This document shows, in pieces, positions 45,368 through 55,464 of a DNA stretch of 64,000 nt. Where the stretch lies: the NCBI GenBank assembly GCA_024036415.1, contig JAMWET010006759.1, positions 109,399-173,398 of the forward strand, given 5' to 3'. The DNA comes from Prochilodus magdalenae. Lineage: Eukaryota; Chordata; Actinopteri; Characiformes; Prochilodontidae. Within the stretch, counting starts at the first letter, position 1; each line of letters opens with the position of its first letter. A program made the position numbers and the translations under genes. The notes under the pieces were generated by a model. It ran no database searches, was not told the DNA's origin, and was given only the letters and a program-made list of their open reading frames with translations.

Positions 45368-48300
45368 GACAGAGACGGTTCCTACGTCTTGGTTCCTCTC
45401 AAGCTCTCCCCCTCACGCTCAAAGAGTTTCTCTTTTTGATTCTTGGCTGCTGTCAGAGGTTCTTCTACGTACTCTTAGACAGTCTCTCCTTTTAATCCTA
45501 GTTCTTCTCATTGGTTCTTCTTTATGCTCTAAGTCAGTTTCTCCTTTTGAGTCTTGGTTCTGCTCAGTGGTTCTTCCTCATGTTCCAAGTCAGTTTCTCC
45601 TTGTGAGTCTTGGTTCCTCTTAGTGATTCTTCCTTGTACTCTTAGGCAGTTTCTTCTTTTGAGTCTTGGTTCTGCTCAGTGGTTCTTCTTCACACTCTTA
45701 GAAAGTTTCTCCTTTTAAGCCTTGGTTCCTTTTAATGGGTCTTCATGCTCTTAGAGAGTTTGTCCTTTTGAGTCTTGGTTCCATCCAGTGGTTCTTATTC
45801 ATGCTCTAAGTCAGTTTTTTCTTTTGAGTCTTGGTTCCTCTCAGTGGTTCTTATTCATGCTCTAAGTCAGTTTCTTCTTTTGAGTCTTGGTTCCTCTCAG
45901 TGGTTCTTATTCATGCTCTAAGTCAGTTTTTTCTTTTGAGTCTTGGTTCCTCTCAGTGGTTCTTATTCATGGTCTAAGTCAGTTTCTTCTTTTGAGTCTT
46001 GGTTCCTCTCAGTAGTTTTATTCATGCTCCAAGTCAGTTTCTTCTTTTGAGTCTTGGTTCCTCTTAGTGGTTTGTGCTCATGCTGTAAGTCAGTTTTTTC
46101 TTTTGAGTGTTGTTTCCTTTCAGTGGTTCTTATTCATGCTCTAAGTCAGTTTTTTCTTTTGAGTCTTGGTTCCTCTCAGGGGGTTGTTCCTTGTCCTTTC
46201 AGTCAGTTTCCTTTTTTTGAGTCTTGGTTCCTCTCAATGGTTGTTCTTTATGCTTTTAGACAGTTTCTTCTCTTGAGTCTTGGTTCCTCTCAGTAGTTCT
46301 TATTCATGGTCTAAGTCTGTTTCTTCTTTTGAGTCTTGGTTCCTCTCAGTGGTTCTTATTCATGTTCCAAGTCAGTTTCTCCTTGTGAGTCTTGGTTCCT
46401 CTTAGTGGCTCTTCCTTGTACTCTTAGGCAGTTTCTTCTCTTGAGTCTTGGTTCCTCTCAGTGGTTCTTATTCATGTTCTAAGTCAGTTTCTTCTTTTGA
46501 GTCTTGGTTCCTCTCAGTGGTTCTTATTCATGCTCTAAGTCAGTTTCTCCTTTTGAGTCTTGGTTCTGCTCAGTGGTTCTTCTTCACACTCTTAGAAAGT
46601 TTCTCCTTTTAAGCCTTGGTTCCTTTTAATGGGTCTTCATGCTCTTAGAGAGTTTGTCCTTTTGAGTCTTGGTTCCATCCAGTGGTTCTTATTCATGCTC
46701 TAAGTCAGTTTTTTCTTTTGAGTCTTGGTTCCTCTCAGTGGTTCTTATTCATGCTCTAAGTCAGTTTCTTCTTTTGAGTCTTGGTTCCTCTCAGTGGTTC
46801 TTATTCATGCTCTAAGTCAGTTTCTTCTTTTGAGTCTTGGTTCCTCTCAGTGGTTCTTATTCATGGTCTAAGTCAGTTTCTTCTTTTGAGTCTTGGTTTG
46901 TCTCAGTAGTTCTTATTCATGCTCCAAGTCAGTTTCTTCTTTTGAGTCTTGGTTCCTCTTAGTGGTTTGTACTCATGCTGTAAGTCAGTTTTTTCTTTTG
47001 AGTGTTGTTTCCTTTCAGTGGTTCTTATTCATGCTCTAAGTCAGTTTTTTCTTTTGAGTCTTGGTTCCTCTCAGGGGGTTGTTCCTTGTGCTTTCAGTCA
47101 GTTTCCTTTTTTTGAGTCTTGGTTCCTCTCAATGGTTGTTCTTTATGCTTTTAGACAGTTTCTTCTCTTGAGTCTTGGTTCCTCTCAGTAGTTCTTATTC
47201 ATGGTCTAAGTCAGTTTCTTCTTTTGAGTCTTGGTTCCTCTCAGTGGTTCTTATTCATGTTCCAAGTCAGTTTCTCCTTGTGAGTCTTGGTTCCTCTTTG
47301 TGGCTCTTCCTTGTGCTTTTAGTCAGTTTCTTCTTTTGAGTCCTGGTTCCTCTCAGTAGTTCTTATTCATGCTCTAAGTCAGTTTCTTCTTTTGAGTCTT
47401 GGTTCCTCTCAGTGGTTCTTATTCATGCTTTAAGTCAGTTTCATCTTCTGAGTCTTGGTTCCTCTCAGTAGTTCTTATTCATGCTCTAAGTCAGTTTCAT
47501 CTTCTGAATCTTGGTTCCTCTCAGTAGTTCTTATTCATGCTCTAAGTCAGTATCTTCTTTTGAGTCTTGGTTCCTCTCAGAAGGTTCTACTTTCTGATAA
47601 ATTTTGAAACTCTGTTTATACCCACCCTACGTTCCCACCCACATTTTGCCCTGGAGTTCTCATGGTTGCCCCCTAACGGGACTGCTCAGTCAGGTGTGTC
47701 AGGAGCTATCGGTTGAACTACATGTCGATAAATAACTTGTGCTGGTTCCTGGCAAATTGACTGTGTGACACCTGTAGTGATATGACGCCTGTAGCACACA
47801 TGAGTAAGGCTGGAGCTATCCGTCTGTTTTTCCCTCCCTGAGTGCAACATGACAGAACGTATATCAGCGAATTCCTCCACAAATGCAAATCGGCCGCTCT
47901 CTGGCTCACTACCAGGGATTGTTTTTGGCAGAACTCCAACGATTCCCATCCGTCACTGTCTCCTCTCTCCACGCTCCGTCTCCTAACCCTTTATTAGGCT
48001 TTAAACACATGCTCAGTAATCCACACGGCATTTACTGTTTACCTATCACACCGATCTGTTCCACTGTACGTCCCGCTGGACGCCGGCTGCTGATTTGTGA
48101 GAGCAGAACCGTGGCCTAGAAACTTTCCAGCCGCGTGTGGCCCGCTGAGATTGGACCTGTTTGGAGCTGTTTGCAGGGGTAGATGTTGGAGCATGTCGCA
48201 TGGTATGCTCTGTCACAGGTAGCAGACCCTTGGGCACCGCTTTCAGAACCCAGTAGTTCTCTACATCTCCTGGAAAGCAGCCAGATGCATTTAGACGCGC

Positions 48301-49218
48301 GAGGCTTGGTTCAGGCCTTCCAGACTTGGTGCCCGGCTGCTGCTGCTGAGTGAAACATCAGCCGTCAAATCAGACAGTACATCTCTGAACTGAGGAACAT
48401 GAGAGATCTCCGACTGGGAACTGGGAACAGGCGCGTCTCCTTCCTTCTTACATCCTTTTATCTTCTTCTCTCTTTGGTTCATTCCTTTTGCTATTTCTGT
48501 CTTTCTTCATCCAATCCTACATCTTCATCTACGCTCCTTCCTTCTCTTCTGTCTTTCTTCCTTCAGTCTTTTCATTCCTAAGAGAGTGAATGGAACCAGT
48601 TACGGTTCCTCACTCTTGTCAGGGTTGTAGGGGTTATACCTTCCATCTGTCCTTCCTTACTTTATTCCTTCTTCCTCCATCCTTTATTTCTTAATTTCTT
48701 TCTTTTTTCGGTTGTTGTTTCTCTTTCCCTTTATCTCTCTGTCTTTTTTCTCCTTTTCTTTTCCATTTTTTCTTCATTGCTTTTTCCTTTTCCTGGCTTT
48801 GTTCCAGCCCTCCTCCTGTTCTATCCTTCTTTCATTGTTCCATCCTCCATTATTTTCTTCCTTCACTTTTCACTTATTTCTTCATTTCTTTCTTTTTATT
48901 TTCAGCTTCTTCTCTTTCCCTTCATTTCTTTGCCTCGTTTTCCTGCTATTTGCTCTATCCTAGCTTTGTTCCATCCTTTGTTTGTTTTCATCCTTCCTTC
49001 TGTTCTGTCTTTCTTTCATTAGGTGTGGTTATTCTTTCATTATTTCCATCTTCTATTACTTGTTCTTCTTCTTTTTCTTTTCTATTCGTGTTTTCTTTAT
49101 CATTTTTTCCTGTCTCCTTTTGTACTTTCCTTTCATTTCCACTATTTATTAATGTATCCCTTTGTTATTTCATTCCTTCCCTTCCTTATATCTATCCATC
49201 CATCCATCCATCCATCCG

Positions 49219-49268
<50 letters not shown>

Positions 49269-50255
49269 AGTCTGAGGGTGTCGGCACTCTTTCATAAAGA
49301 GAAGCTACAAGGACACTTGTGGGACCTGTCACTGTCCCACTGTCCATCACGGTCCCACTGCGTCTTTATATCATCATTGTCCTGCCACTTTGTGCAAAAT
49401 TGCCTTGACTGTCTGAAATTGCCCCGCCTCCACACTGAATCCCACTGGCTTGTTCCGTTAAGTCCTCCACTAAAGCTTCCGGCGTTCTGGGCGTATACTA
49501 GAATATTGTGCATCCTGATACATTCATTCCTTCATTACATTCATTCCTTCATTACGGAGAGGCAGACCCCTTTACAGTGGTGGTGGTGGGAACCAGTGGT
49601 CCCTGTGTTGCAGCATTCAGCCTCAGGATCCGTACACTGTCTGCACACTGGGGTTTGAAGGCCGGCGGCTCAAAGTTACAGCGAGCATCATATAGAAATG
49701 AAGCATGCGTCCGAAACGGCTTTTCTCCAAGGTCAGCTGCGCTGCTGGAGCTCACTGGCAGCGTTATGTACTGAAGTGAGAGCTATTAAAGTTCTCCTGA
49801 CATTGAGAAAGCTCTGGCATGCAGAACCATTTTTATGCTTTGGCAGAGCTTTATAGGCAGACCAATAAATCCATTACCACATAAACGCCTCCTCCTACTT
49901 TTTTATGGGGGGCCTTGTTTGAATTTTGCATGAAGTTGTAAAGTCTGACTCCAATCACTGTATTGACGTCTGGACCCTGGAGGAAGTTTCGGAATGCATT
50001 ATCCGACAGAAAGTTTAGGATTTGATGGGCATAAAAGCTGAAAGCGGATCAGTGTTATCATAGTTATCAAAAGGAATTGTGGGTAATAAGTAACAGGTGA
50101 TGTAATCAGGTGTGAGCTCTCATGTTTTCAAAGTTTTATTAATGAAATGAGCTGGCTGGACGCCAAAGTCATGAAAATATATGTGTGTGTGCGTATGTGT
50201 GTGTGTGTATATGTATATGTAGGTATGTGTGTGTGTGTGTGTGTGTGTGAGGGTG

Positions 50256-50291
<36 letters not shown>

Positions 50292-50297
50292 AGGGTG

Positions 50298-50352
<55 letters not shown>

Positions 50353-50558
50353 GTGTGTGCGTATGTATGTATGTATGTAGGTGTGTGTGTGTGTGTATAT
50401 GTAGGTATGTGTGTGTGTGTGTGTGTGTGTGAGTGTGAGGGTGTATATATATATGTGTGTGTGTGTATGTGTGTGTGTGTGTGTGTATGTGTGTGTGCGT
50501 ATGTATGTAGGTATGTGTGTGTGCGTATGTGTGTGTGTGTGTGTATATGTATATGTAG

Positions 50559-50604
<46 letters not shown>

Positions 50605-50987
50605 GTGTGTGCGTATGTATGTAGGTATGTGTGTGTGCGTATGTGTGTGTGTGTATATGTATATGTAGGTATGTGTGTGTGTGTGTGTGTGTGTATGTGT
50701 GTGTGTGTGTGTGTGTATGTATGTGTGTGTGTATGTATGTGTGTGTGCGTATGTATGTATGTATGTATGTAGGTGTGTGTGTGTGTGTATATGTATATGT
50801 AGGTATGTGTGTGTGCGTATGTATGTAGGTATGTGTGTGTATGTGTGTGTGTGTGTGTGTGTATGTATGTGTGTGTGCGTATGTATGTATGTATGTAGGT
50901 ATGTGTATGTGTGTGTGTGAGCGTGTCTGTATATATGTGTGTGTGCGTATGGATATGTATGTGTGTGTGTGTGTGTGTATGTGTGTG

Positions 50988-51046
<59 letters not shown>

Positions 51047-54000
51047 TCACTACCATTCAAAATTGTACATTACATTTTAGATGTATCCAGAGTTTTAGAT
51101 GAATGGAGCTGTAAAATATTCTACAGTGACTGGGAACATCAAGAATGAAGTTCTAATAATGTTAATATCAGAATGAAATCATAATAGAATTAATACATGT
51201 AGAATAATCAGTTCTAATGAAGTTAGATTCAGGAATGAAGTTCAAATGAAAGTATTATCATAAACAAAGTTCTAATATAATCACCAGTTCTATTAAAGAA
51301 TGTCATTTTACAAAACAATTCCAATCAATATCCAGCATGTAGTACGACTAAATTTAATATTAAGAATGTTATATTACATTTTCATAATATTGCACATCAA
51401 ATCTGATAAAAGTTATTTCCACCATGAAATATGAATTAAATGTAAATATAAAATCTAATCACAAGAAAATTAATATCAAGAATTAAATCCTAAGAAAATG
51501 ATTTTGGTAGAATTAAATTGTAATAAAGTCATTATCAGGAATGAAAATATAAAAAAAGATATTATCAGAAAGTAATGCCTAATGGCTAAGTTTGTTTCCA
51601 GAGTTAAATTTTAATAAGCTTACCATTACACATTACATAATATCACATCAGTTAAAATCCAGAATGAAATACTAATAACATCAATATGCTGGACGTAGTT
51701 CTAAAGAAATTAACAACTAGATGTCATTAAACTAGTATATGGTATGATGTTCTAATTAAGGTTAAACAATCATAAATAGATTAATGTTTTATATTTTAAT
51801 ACAAGGTATCATAAATAAAATAATTATTAAGATGGCTAATGATAATTTTTAACTGTTTATAAGCAATATATGTCGTCGCTGTCCAAAGAAAAACGTATTT
51901 CCATTTTTGTTGATTTTTACTTTTTTGCCTGGTTCGATCACATGAGCTGCTGTTTACACTGTGTGGAGATTTCATAAAGAATGGACCAATAGAAATGGCC
52001 CAAAGCTGCTTAGAAAGACGTCTGGTTCCACTGACTTCCATTCAAATTAAATGAGGTTTTTGGCCTCTCCTGTAAAGCTGCCATTTTGGAGATACCTGTT
52101 TTTCTTTGGACAGTAACGTTATATATTTGTATAAACAATTCATAGAGTGTTTTATGGTAACATGATGGTGTGACAGTGTTCGGGATGAGCCGTCATGCTT
52201 GTGATTTCAGTAAGTTCAGGTGAAATGGTTTCTTGATGGCTATGTTGATGGATTTATCTCTTGTTCCTGACTCCTCCTGACCTCATGCTCGGCGTCTGAT
52301 TGTCATGGCCACTGTAAACATGCGGCACTTTAAAAGCTTCAGAGACGTTTGAGCAGACAGACTCTCTTTCCTCCTCCCAGAGCATCATTCTGCATTAGTT
52401 CGTCCTCTGGCTCTGACAGCTGGCAGCTGCAGTGCACATTTTGTGTGATTCACTGCGAGTCTGTGGTCAAATCACTGATGTTCCTCTGAGCTCACTGAAC
52501 CGTTATTATGGGATAGGCCAAGCGGGTGGTGTGGCAGCACCAAATCTCCTCAGCAGCTGATATTTTTATGTAAATGAGTCATAAAAATGCATAATATGCA
52601 TAAAACATTTCTGTTTTCTGAAATAACTACATTTCCAGTCATATATGAACGTCATGCAGTGTTGAATTTACAAGGAATTAAATGAACACCTACTCTGAGC
52701 ATTAATCCATACAGCCATTCATACATTTGCTGAATTAGCAGGCTCAAGTTGAATTAGCTCCTACGTCCTGAATTAGCTCCTACAGTGCTGAATTAGTCCC
52801 TACAGTGTTGAATTAGTTCCTACAGTGTTGAATTAGGTTCTAGTGTTGAATTAGCTCCTACAGTGTTGAATTAGTCCCTACAGTGTTGAATTAGTTCCTA
52901 GTGTTGAATTAGTCCCTACAGTGTTGAATTAGTTCCTAGTGTTGAATTAGTTCCTACAGTGTTGAATTAGTTCCTACAGTGTTGAATTAGGTTCTAGTGT
53001 TGAATTAGTCCCTACAGTGTTGAATTAGTTCCTAGTGTTGAATTAGTTCCTACAGTGTTGAATTAGGTTCTAGTGTTGAATTAGTTCCTACAGTGTTGAA
53101 TTAGGTTCTAGTGTTAAATTAGTTCCTACAGTGTTGAATTAGTCCCTACAGTGTTAAATTAGTTTATAGGGTGTTGAATTAGTTTATAGGGTGTTGAATT
53201 AGTTTGTACAGTGTTGAATTAGTTTGTAGTGTTGAATTAGTTCCTACAGTGTTGAATTAGTTCCTACAGTGTTGAATTAGTCTGTACAGTGTTGAATTAG
53301 TCTGTACAGTGTTGAATTAGTTTGTACAGTGTTAAAATTAGTCCCTACAGTGTTGAATTAGTTCATAGAGTGTTGAATTAGTTTGTACAGTGTTGAATTA
53401 GTTCCTACAGTGTTGAATTAGTTTATAGGGTGTTGAATTAGTTTGTACAGTGTTGAATTAGTTCCTACAGTGTTGAATTAGTTCATAGAGTGTTAAATTA
53501 GTTTGTAGTGTTAAATTAGTTCCTACAGTGTTGAATTAGTTCATAGAGTGTTGAATTAGTTCCTACAGTGTTGAATTAGTTCATACAGTGTTGAATTAGT
53601 CTGTACAGTGTTGAATTAGTTTATAGGGTGTTGAATTAGTTTGTACAGTGTTGAATTAGTTCCTACAGTGTTGAATTAGTTCCTACAGTGTTGAATTAGT
53701 TTGTTGTGTTGAATTAGTTCCTACAGTGTTGAATTAGTTCCTACAGTGTTGAATTAGTTTGTTGTGTTGAATTAGTTCCTACAGTGTTGAATTAGTTCCT
53801 ACAGTGTTGAATTAGTTCCTACAGTGTTGAATTAGTTCATAGAGTGTTGAATTAGTTCATAGAGTGTTGAGTTAGTTCCTACAGTGTTGAATTAGTTCCT
53901 ACAGTGTTGAATTAGTTCATACAGTCTTGAATTAGTTTGTAGTGTTGAATTAGTCCCTACAGTGTTGAATTAGTTCCTACAGTGTTGAATTAGTTCGTAC

Positions 54001-55280
54001 AGTGTTGAATTAGGTTCTAGTGTTGAATTAGTTCCTACAGTGTTGAATTAGGTTCTAGTGTTGAATTAGTTCTTACGGTGTTGAATTAGTCCCTACAGTG
54101 TTAAATTAGTTTATAGGGTGTTGAATTAGTTTGTAGTGTTGAATTAGTTTGTAGTGTTGAATTAGTTCCTACAGTGTTGAATTAGTCTGTACAGTGTTGA
54201 ATTAGTTTGTACAGTGTTAAAATTAGTCTGTACAGTGTTGAATTAGTTCATAGAGTTTTAAATTAGTTTATACAGTGTTGGATTAGTCCCTACAGTGTTG
54301 AATTAGTCCCTACAGTGTTGAATTAGTTCATAGAGTGTTAAATTAGTTTGTAGTGTTGAATTAGTTCCTACGGTGTTGAATTAGTTCATAGAGTGTTGAA
54401 TTAGTCCCTACAGTGTTGAATTAGTTTGTACAGTGTTGAATTAGTTCCTACAGTGTTGAGTTAGTTCCTACAGTGTTGAATTAGTTCGTAGTGTTGAATT
54501 AGTTTATACAGTGTTGAATTAGTCCCTACAGTGTTGAATTAGTTCATACAGTGTTGCATTTGTAGCACCTGCCTGTTAAATGAACACTTTTAGTGCTCAG
54601 TGAATGCCAGTGGGCGTAGCACTGTAGTAGAGCCTGAACTGAAACCTGCTACTGATCTACTGAATCCATGTTTACTATATTAAGGATCAAATCCGTCAGT
54701 TATGAGAGTTATGCAAAAGTTAACTCGCGGCTTCAGTATCCTTATGGCTATGCTCAGTAACGTTAACTCAACACTGGGGGTGTGTTTGTTTTGGTGCGGG
54801 TCACTCACCGGTCCCGCACGCGCCTCTCTGAATGAGCAGAACAGGTGGCGCGCGGCTCAGCTCGGCCCTCCTGTTCTCGGCCTTCAGGCGGCACGCGCTC
54901 GGGTAAGTCCTCCCGTCGCTGCCGCACACCTCTCCCTGCTCGGCGCACGCGCACTCGGAGCGTCCCCGCGCGGCACGCGTGCACCTCATCCCCTCCCCGC
55001 AGAGCGCGCGCTCGTCATCGCACGCCTCGCCCTCCCCGGCCGCGCACACCGGACAGCACGTGCAGGGGTCCTTCACCACGCCGAAGTAGCAGGTGTCCGG
55101 CGTGCGCGGGCAGAGAGACGGCTCGCACGCGGCCGCGCACGCCCCCGAGGCGCGGGCGCGTGCCCGGTCGCGCGCGAGTCGTCTCTGCGGGCGCGCTTCG
55201 CCGAGGTGGCGGGCTGGCAACGAGCAGGCCACGAGGACGCACGTCAGCAGAGTCCAATTCATCCGCATAATCCACAGCAT
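32677..55280 (-). CDS. htra4: HtrA-family secreted serine protease, 9 exons, 479 aa
   Basis: Secreted trypsin-like protease of the HTRA1/3/4 type. Minus-strand exons 55280-54809, 42914-42815, 42601-42397, 40605-40411, 39147-39115, 37335-37221, 37122-37065, 34552-34457 and 32842-32677 join in phase to 479 codons plus TGA (human HTRA4 has 476). Domains: signal peptide (about 1-28), IGFBP-like Cys-rich module (48-110), Kazal-like module (110-154), protease (about 170-365), PDZ (about 380-475). The catalytic triad is His220 (TNAHV), Asp250 ([10 protein letters not shown]) and Ser328 (GNSGGPL), the same numbers as HTRA1. The C-terminus reads [14 protein letters not shown] to PGELE. It is called HTRA4 rather than HTRA1/3 because of the tail-to-tail neighbour tm2d2; sequence alone does not separate the paralogues. 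Nothing is broken. Confidence 0.93.
32930..33500 (+). pseudogene. Tc1 transposase C-terminal remnant
   Basis: The protein reads [18 protein letters not shown] and [20 protein letters not shown], then a stop. It continues as [17 protein letters not shown] and [20 protein letters not shown]. This is the DDE C-terminal part, inactivated by stops, antisense within htra4 intron 8. Confidence 0.88.
33505..33680 (+). repeat. tRNA-derived SINE
   Basis: tRNA-like head with A-box TGGTGTAGCTCAGC and B-box GTTCGAATCCC, followed by GGGTGACTATGCTGTGC and TCCTTGGGCAAGACTCCTAA. Lies in htra4 intron 8. Confidence 0.8.
33681..34456 (-). other. htra4 intron 8, 5' part
   Basis: No known element recognised. Antisense ORFs here lack family features. 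Confidence 0.5.
34457..34552 (-). CDS. htra4: htra4 exon 8
   Basis: The acceptor CCTCCAG precedes TCTAATC and the donor is CAAG|GTAAGA. It encodes [18 protein letters not shown] then [13 protein letters not shown], the first half of the PDZ domain. It was found by translation, since it has no start codon in frame. Confidence 0.93.
35600..36303 (+). repeat. LINE 3' end (L2-like)
   Basis: Begins with a decayed reverse-transcriptase tail ([20 protein letters not shown]), then an AT-rich 3' UTR, ending ATGACAATAAAGCTGAAT and a GAATT repeat. A TA microsatellite lies at 36158-36196. Strongly 5' truncated. Confidence 0.6.
36430..36476 (+). repeat. Second LINE-type tail with ATTCT repeat
   Basis: GTACAATGACAATATAAGG followed by about five ATTCT units. 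Confidence 0.6.
36484..36742 (+). mobile_element. MITE family A, full copy
   Basis: About 259 bp. Left end ATATCGTCACTGTCCAAAG and right end CTCTGGACAGCGGCGATAT are inverted repeats. No coding capacity. Lies in htra4 intron 7. Confidence 0.82.
37065..37122 (-). CDS. htra4: htra4 exon 7 (58 bp, no ATG-started ORF)
   Basis: The acceptor CTGCAG precedes GAAGGACA and the donor is CCAGC|GTGAGT. It encodes [19 protein letters not shown], matching HTRA KKKYIGIRMMSLT. Phases 1 and 2 fit exons 6 and 8 exactly. It is too short for simple ORF listing. Confidence 0.92.
37221..37335 (-). CDS. htra4: htra4 exon 6
   Basis: The acceptor TTCAAG precedes GATGGAG and the donor is AAAG|GTTTGT. It encodes [20 protein letters not shown] then [18 protein letters not shown], the end of the protease domain. 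Confidence 0.94.
37336..38214 (-). other. htra4 intron 5, 3' part
   Basis: No gene; a short repeat-B piece near 37778-37830. Confidence 0.5.
38215..38365 (+). mobile_element. Tc1-like 3' terminal fragment
   Basis: Traces of a transposase C-terminus ([18 protein letters not shown]), then an untranslated end finishing CTTTTGGCCATATAGTGT, the terminal repeat shared with 39541. Confidence 0.75.
39115..39147 (-). CDS. htra4: htra4 exon 5 (33-bp microexon with catalytic Ser)
   Basis: The acceptor TTGCAG precedes TAC GGC AAC and the donor is TTG|GTAAGA. It encodes exactly [11 protein letters not shown], with nucleophile Ser328. Other HTRA genes also place this motif in a tiny exon. Confidence 0.96.
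39541..40020 (+). mobile_element. Tc1-like 5' terminal fragment
   Basis: Starts ACACTATATTGCCAAAAG, then the leader and transposase N-terminus (GRSQELSE) and later [14 protein letters not shown] and [11 protein letters not shown]. It resembles Tip/Tzf-type elements. Lies in htra4 intron 4, just downstream of exon 5 on the plus strand. Confidence 0.82.
40411..40605 (-). CDS. htra4: htra4 exon 4
   Basis: The acceptor CCGCAG precedes GAGTCC and the donor is AAC|GTAAGC. It has 65 codons, including [20 protein letters not shown] and [11 protein letters not shown], residues 260-324. Confidence 0.96.
40606..42396 (-). other. htra4 intron 3
   Basis: 1.8 kb with no element recognised. Confidence 0.5.
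42397..42601 (-). CDS. htra4: htra4 exon 3
   Basis: The acceptor CCTCAG precedes ACTGCC and the donor is GAG|GTACGT. It carries [19 protein letters not shown] with catalytic His220, and [15 protein letters not shown] with Asp250. Confidence 0.96.
42815..42914 (-). CDS. htra4: htra4 exon 2
   Basis: The acceptor CGACAG precedes GCTCTCAG and the donor is AAG|GTGAGG. It encodes [18 protein letters not shown] then [14 protein letters not shown], the start of the protease domain. Confidence 0.93.
43940..44085 (+). mobile_element. MITE family A, internal fragment
   Basis: Carries CTCCAAAATGGCAACTTTAC and AACCAGACGTCTTTCCAAGC without either terminal repeat complete. Confidence 0.7.
44775..44965. 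other. Intronic CpG-rich patch
   Basis: Much more GC/CpG-rich than the surrounding intron (CGTGGCCGCGCCCCC, GACGGCGGCC). No ORF or splice structure. It could be a regulatory element or an unmethylated island. Confidence 0.4.
45328..45362. repeat. GA microsatellite
   Basis: About 17 GA units at the edge of the following minisatellite. Confidence 0.9.
45395..47590. repeat. About 57-bp minisatellite with 895-bp higher-order duplication
   Basis: About 38 units of TGAGTCTTGGTTCCTCTCAG followed by a TTCTTATTCATGCTCTAAGT block. The stretch 45650-46300 recurs nearly unchanged at 46545-47195, an 895-bp shift. The ORFs are repeat translations. Confidence 0.95.
48430..49190. repeat. Pyrimidine-rich tract (C/T on plus strand)
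   Basis: About 750 bp dominated by TTC, TTCC and CTTT motifs, giving purine-rich htra4 pre-mRNA. The Phe/Ser/Leu-rich ORFs are composition artefacts. Confidence 0.85.
49193..49268. repeat. ATCC/ATCT tetranucleotide microsatellite
   Basis: About 6 ATCC then 12 ATCT units. Confidence 0.95.
50178..51046. repeat. GT/TA compound microsatellite, about 870 bp
   Basis: GTGTGTGCGTATGTATGTAG-type blocks repeated many times with TA islands. The ~300-codon minus-strand ORFs are repeat translations. Confidence 0.96.
51047..51865. other. AT-rich intronic DNA
   Basis: Loosely repeated 'AGTTCTAAT' and 'ATTATCAG-AATGAA' phrases suggest a decayed tandem repeat; no gene. Confidence 0.45.
51866..52126 (-). 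mobile_element. MITE family A, full copy
   Basis: About 260 bp, opposite orientation to 36484. Ends ATATGTCGTCGCTGTCCAAA and TTTGGACAGTAACGTTATAT are inverted repeats. Confidence 0.85.
52735..54560. repeat. 20-bp minisatellite with a 16-bp short form, about 94 units
   Basis: The main unit is TGTTGAATTAGTTCCTACAG. Shorter forms lacking TACA (TTCTAGTGTTGAATTAGG) are interspersed, giving an array of long and short units. It ends about 240 bp from the htra4 exon 1 donor. Confidence 0.96.
54809..55280 (-). CDS. htra4: htra4 exon 1
   Basis: Starts [12 protein letters not shown] (Met7 is an alternative start), giving a hydrophobic signal peptide. IGFBP motif [17 protein letters not shown] and Kazal motif [12 protein letters not shown] follow. 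The donor is ACCG|GTGAGT. The DNA is a CpG island, so antisense ORFs here are shadows. Confidence 0.94.
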
Positions 55281-55464
55281 GAACGCAGGTGAGCTTGTTT
55301 AGACCGGGCGTGGAGCGGAGCGCATGGTAGACGGTCAGTTGAAAGGATCCCTCGGGTCTGTGTGTGGAGGGTGCGGAGTGTGAGACTAGGGGGGTGTAAG
55401 GAGGAGCTCCGGATTCACACTGTAACACTGGGAACCCTCAGGCTACACCACCCAAACTTCTACA

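Larger units (their letters stand above)
42915..54808 (-). other. htra4 intron 1 (11.9 kb)
   Basis: Holds a truncated MITE-A, a GC-rich patch, two long minisatellites, a pyrimidine-rich tract, a GT/TA array and a full MITE-A, listed separately. No exon seen inside. Confidence 0.8.

Noticed and set aside
46054..47191. Two near-identical 80-codon ORFs suggesting a duplicated gene
   Set aside because: They are the same stretch of the minisatellite, duplicated by the 895-bp shift; low-complexity Phe/Ser/Leu.
48712..49658. Several Phe/Leu/Ser-rich ORFs resembling membrane proteins
   Set aside because: Caused by the pyrimidine tract, where TTC, TTT and CTT codons mimic hydrophobic segments.
50128..51060. 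Two overlapping ~300-codon minus-strand ORFs rich in Thr and His
   Set aside because: Translation of the GT/TA microsatellite in several frames at once.
52735..54560. CRISPR-like repeat array
   Set aside because: Short units are contiguous with no unique spacers, in a vertebrate intron.
54702..55292. 196-codon plus-strand ORF over the CpG island
   Set aside because: Antisense shadow of htra4 exon 1, which has signal peptide, IGFBP and Kazal motifs and a correct donor.
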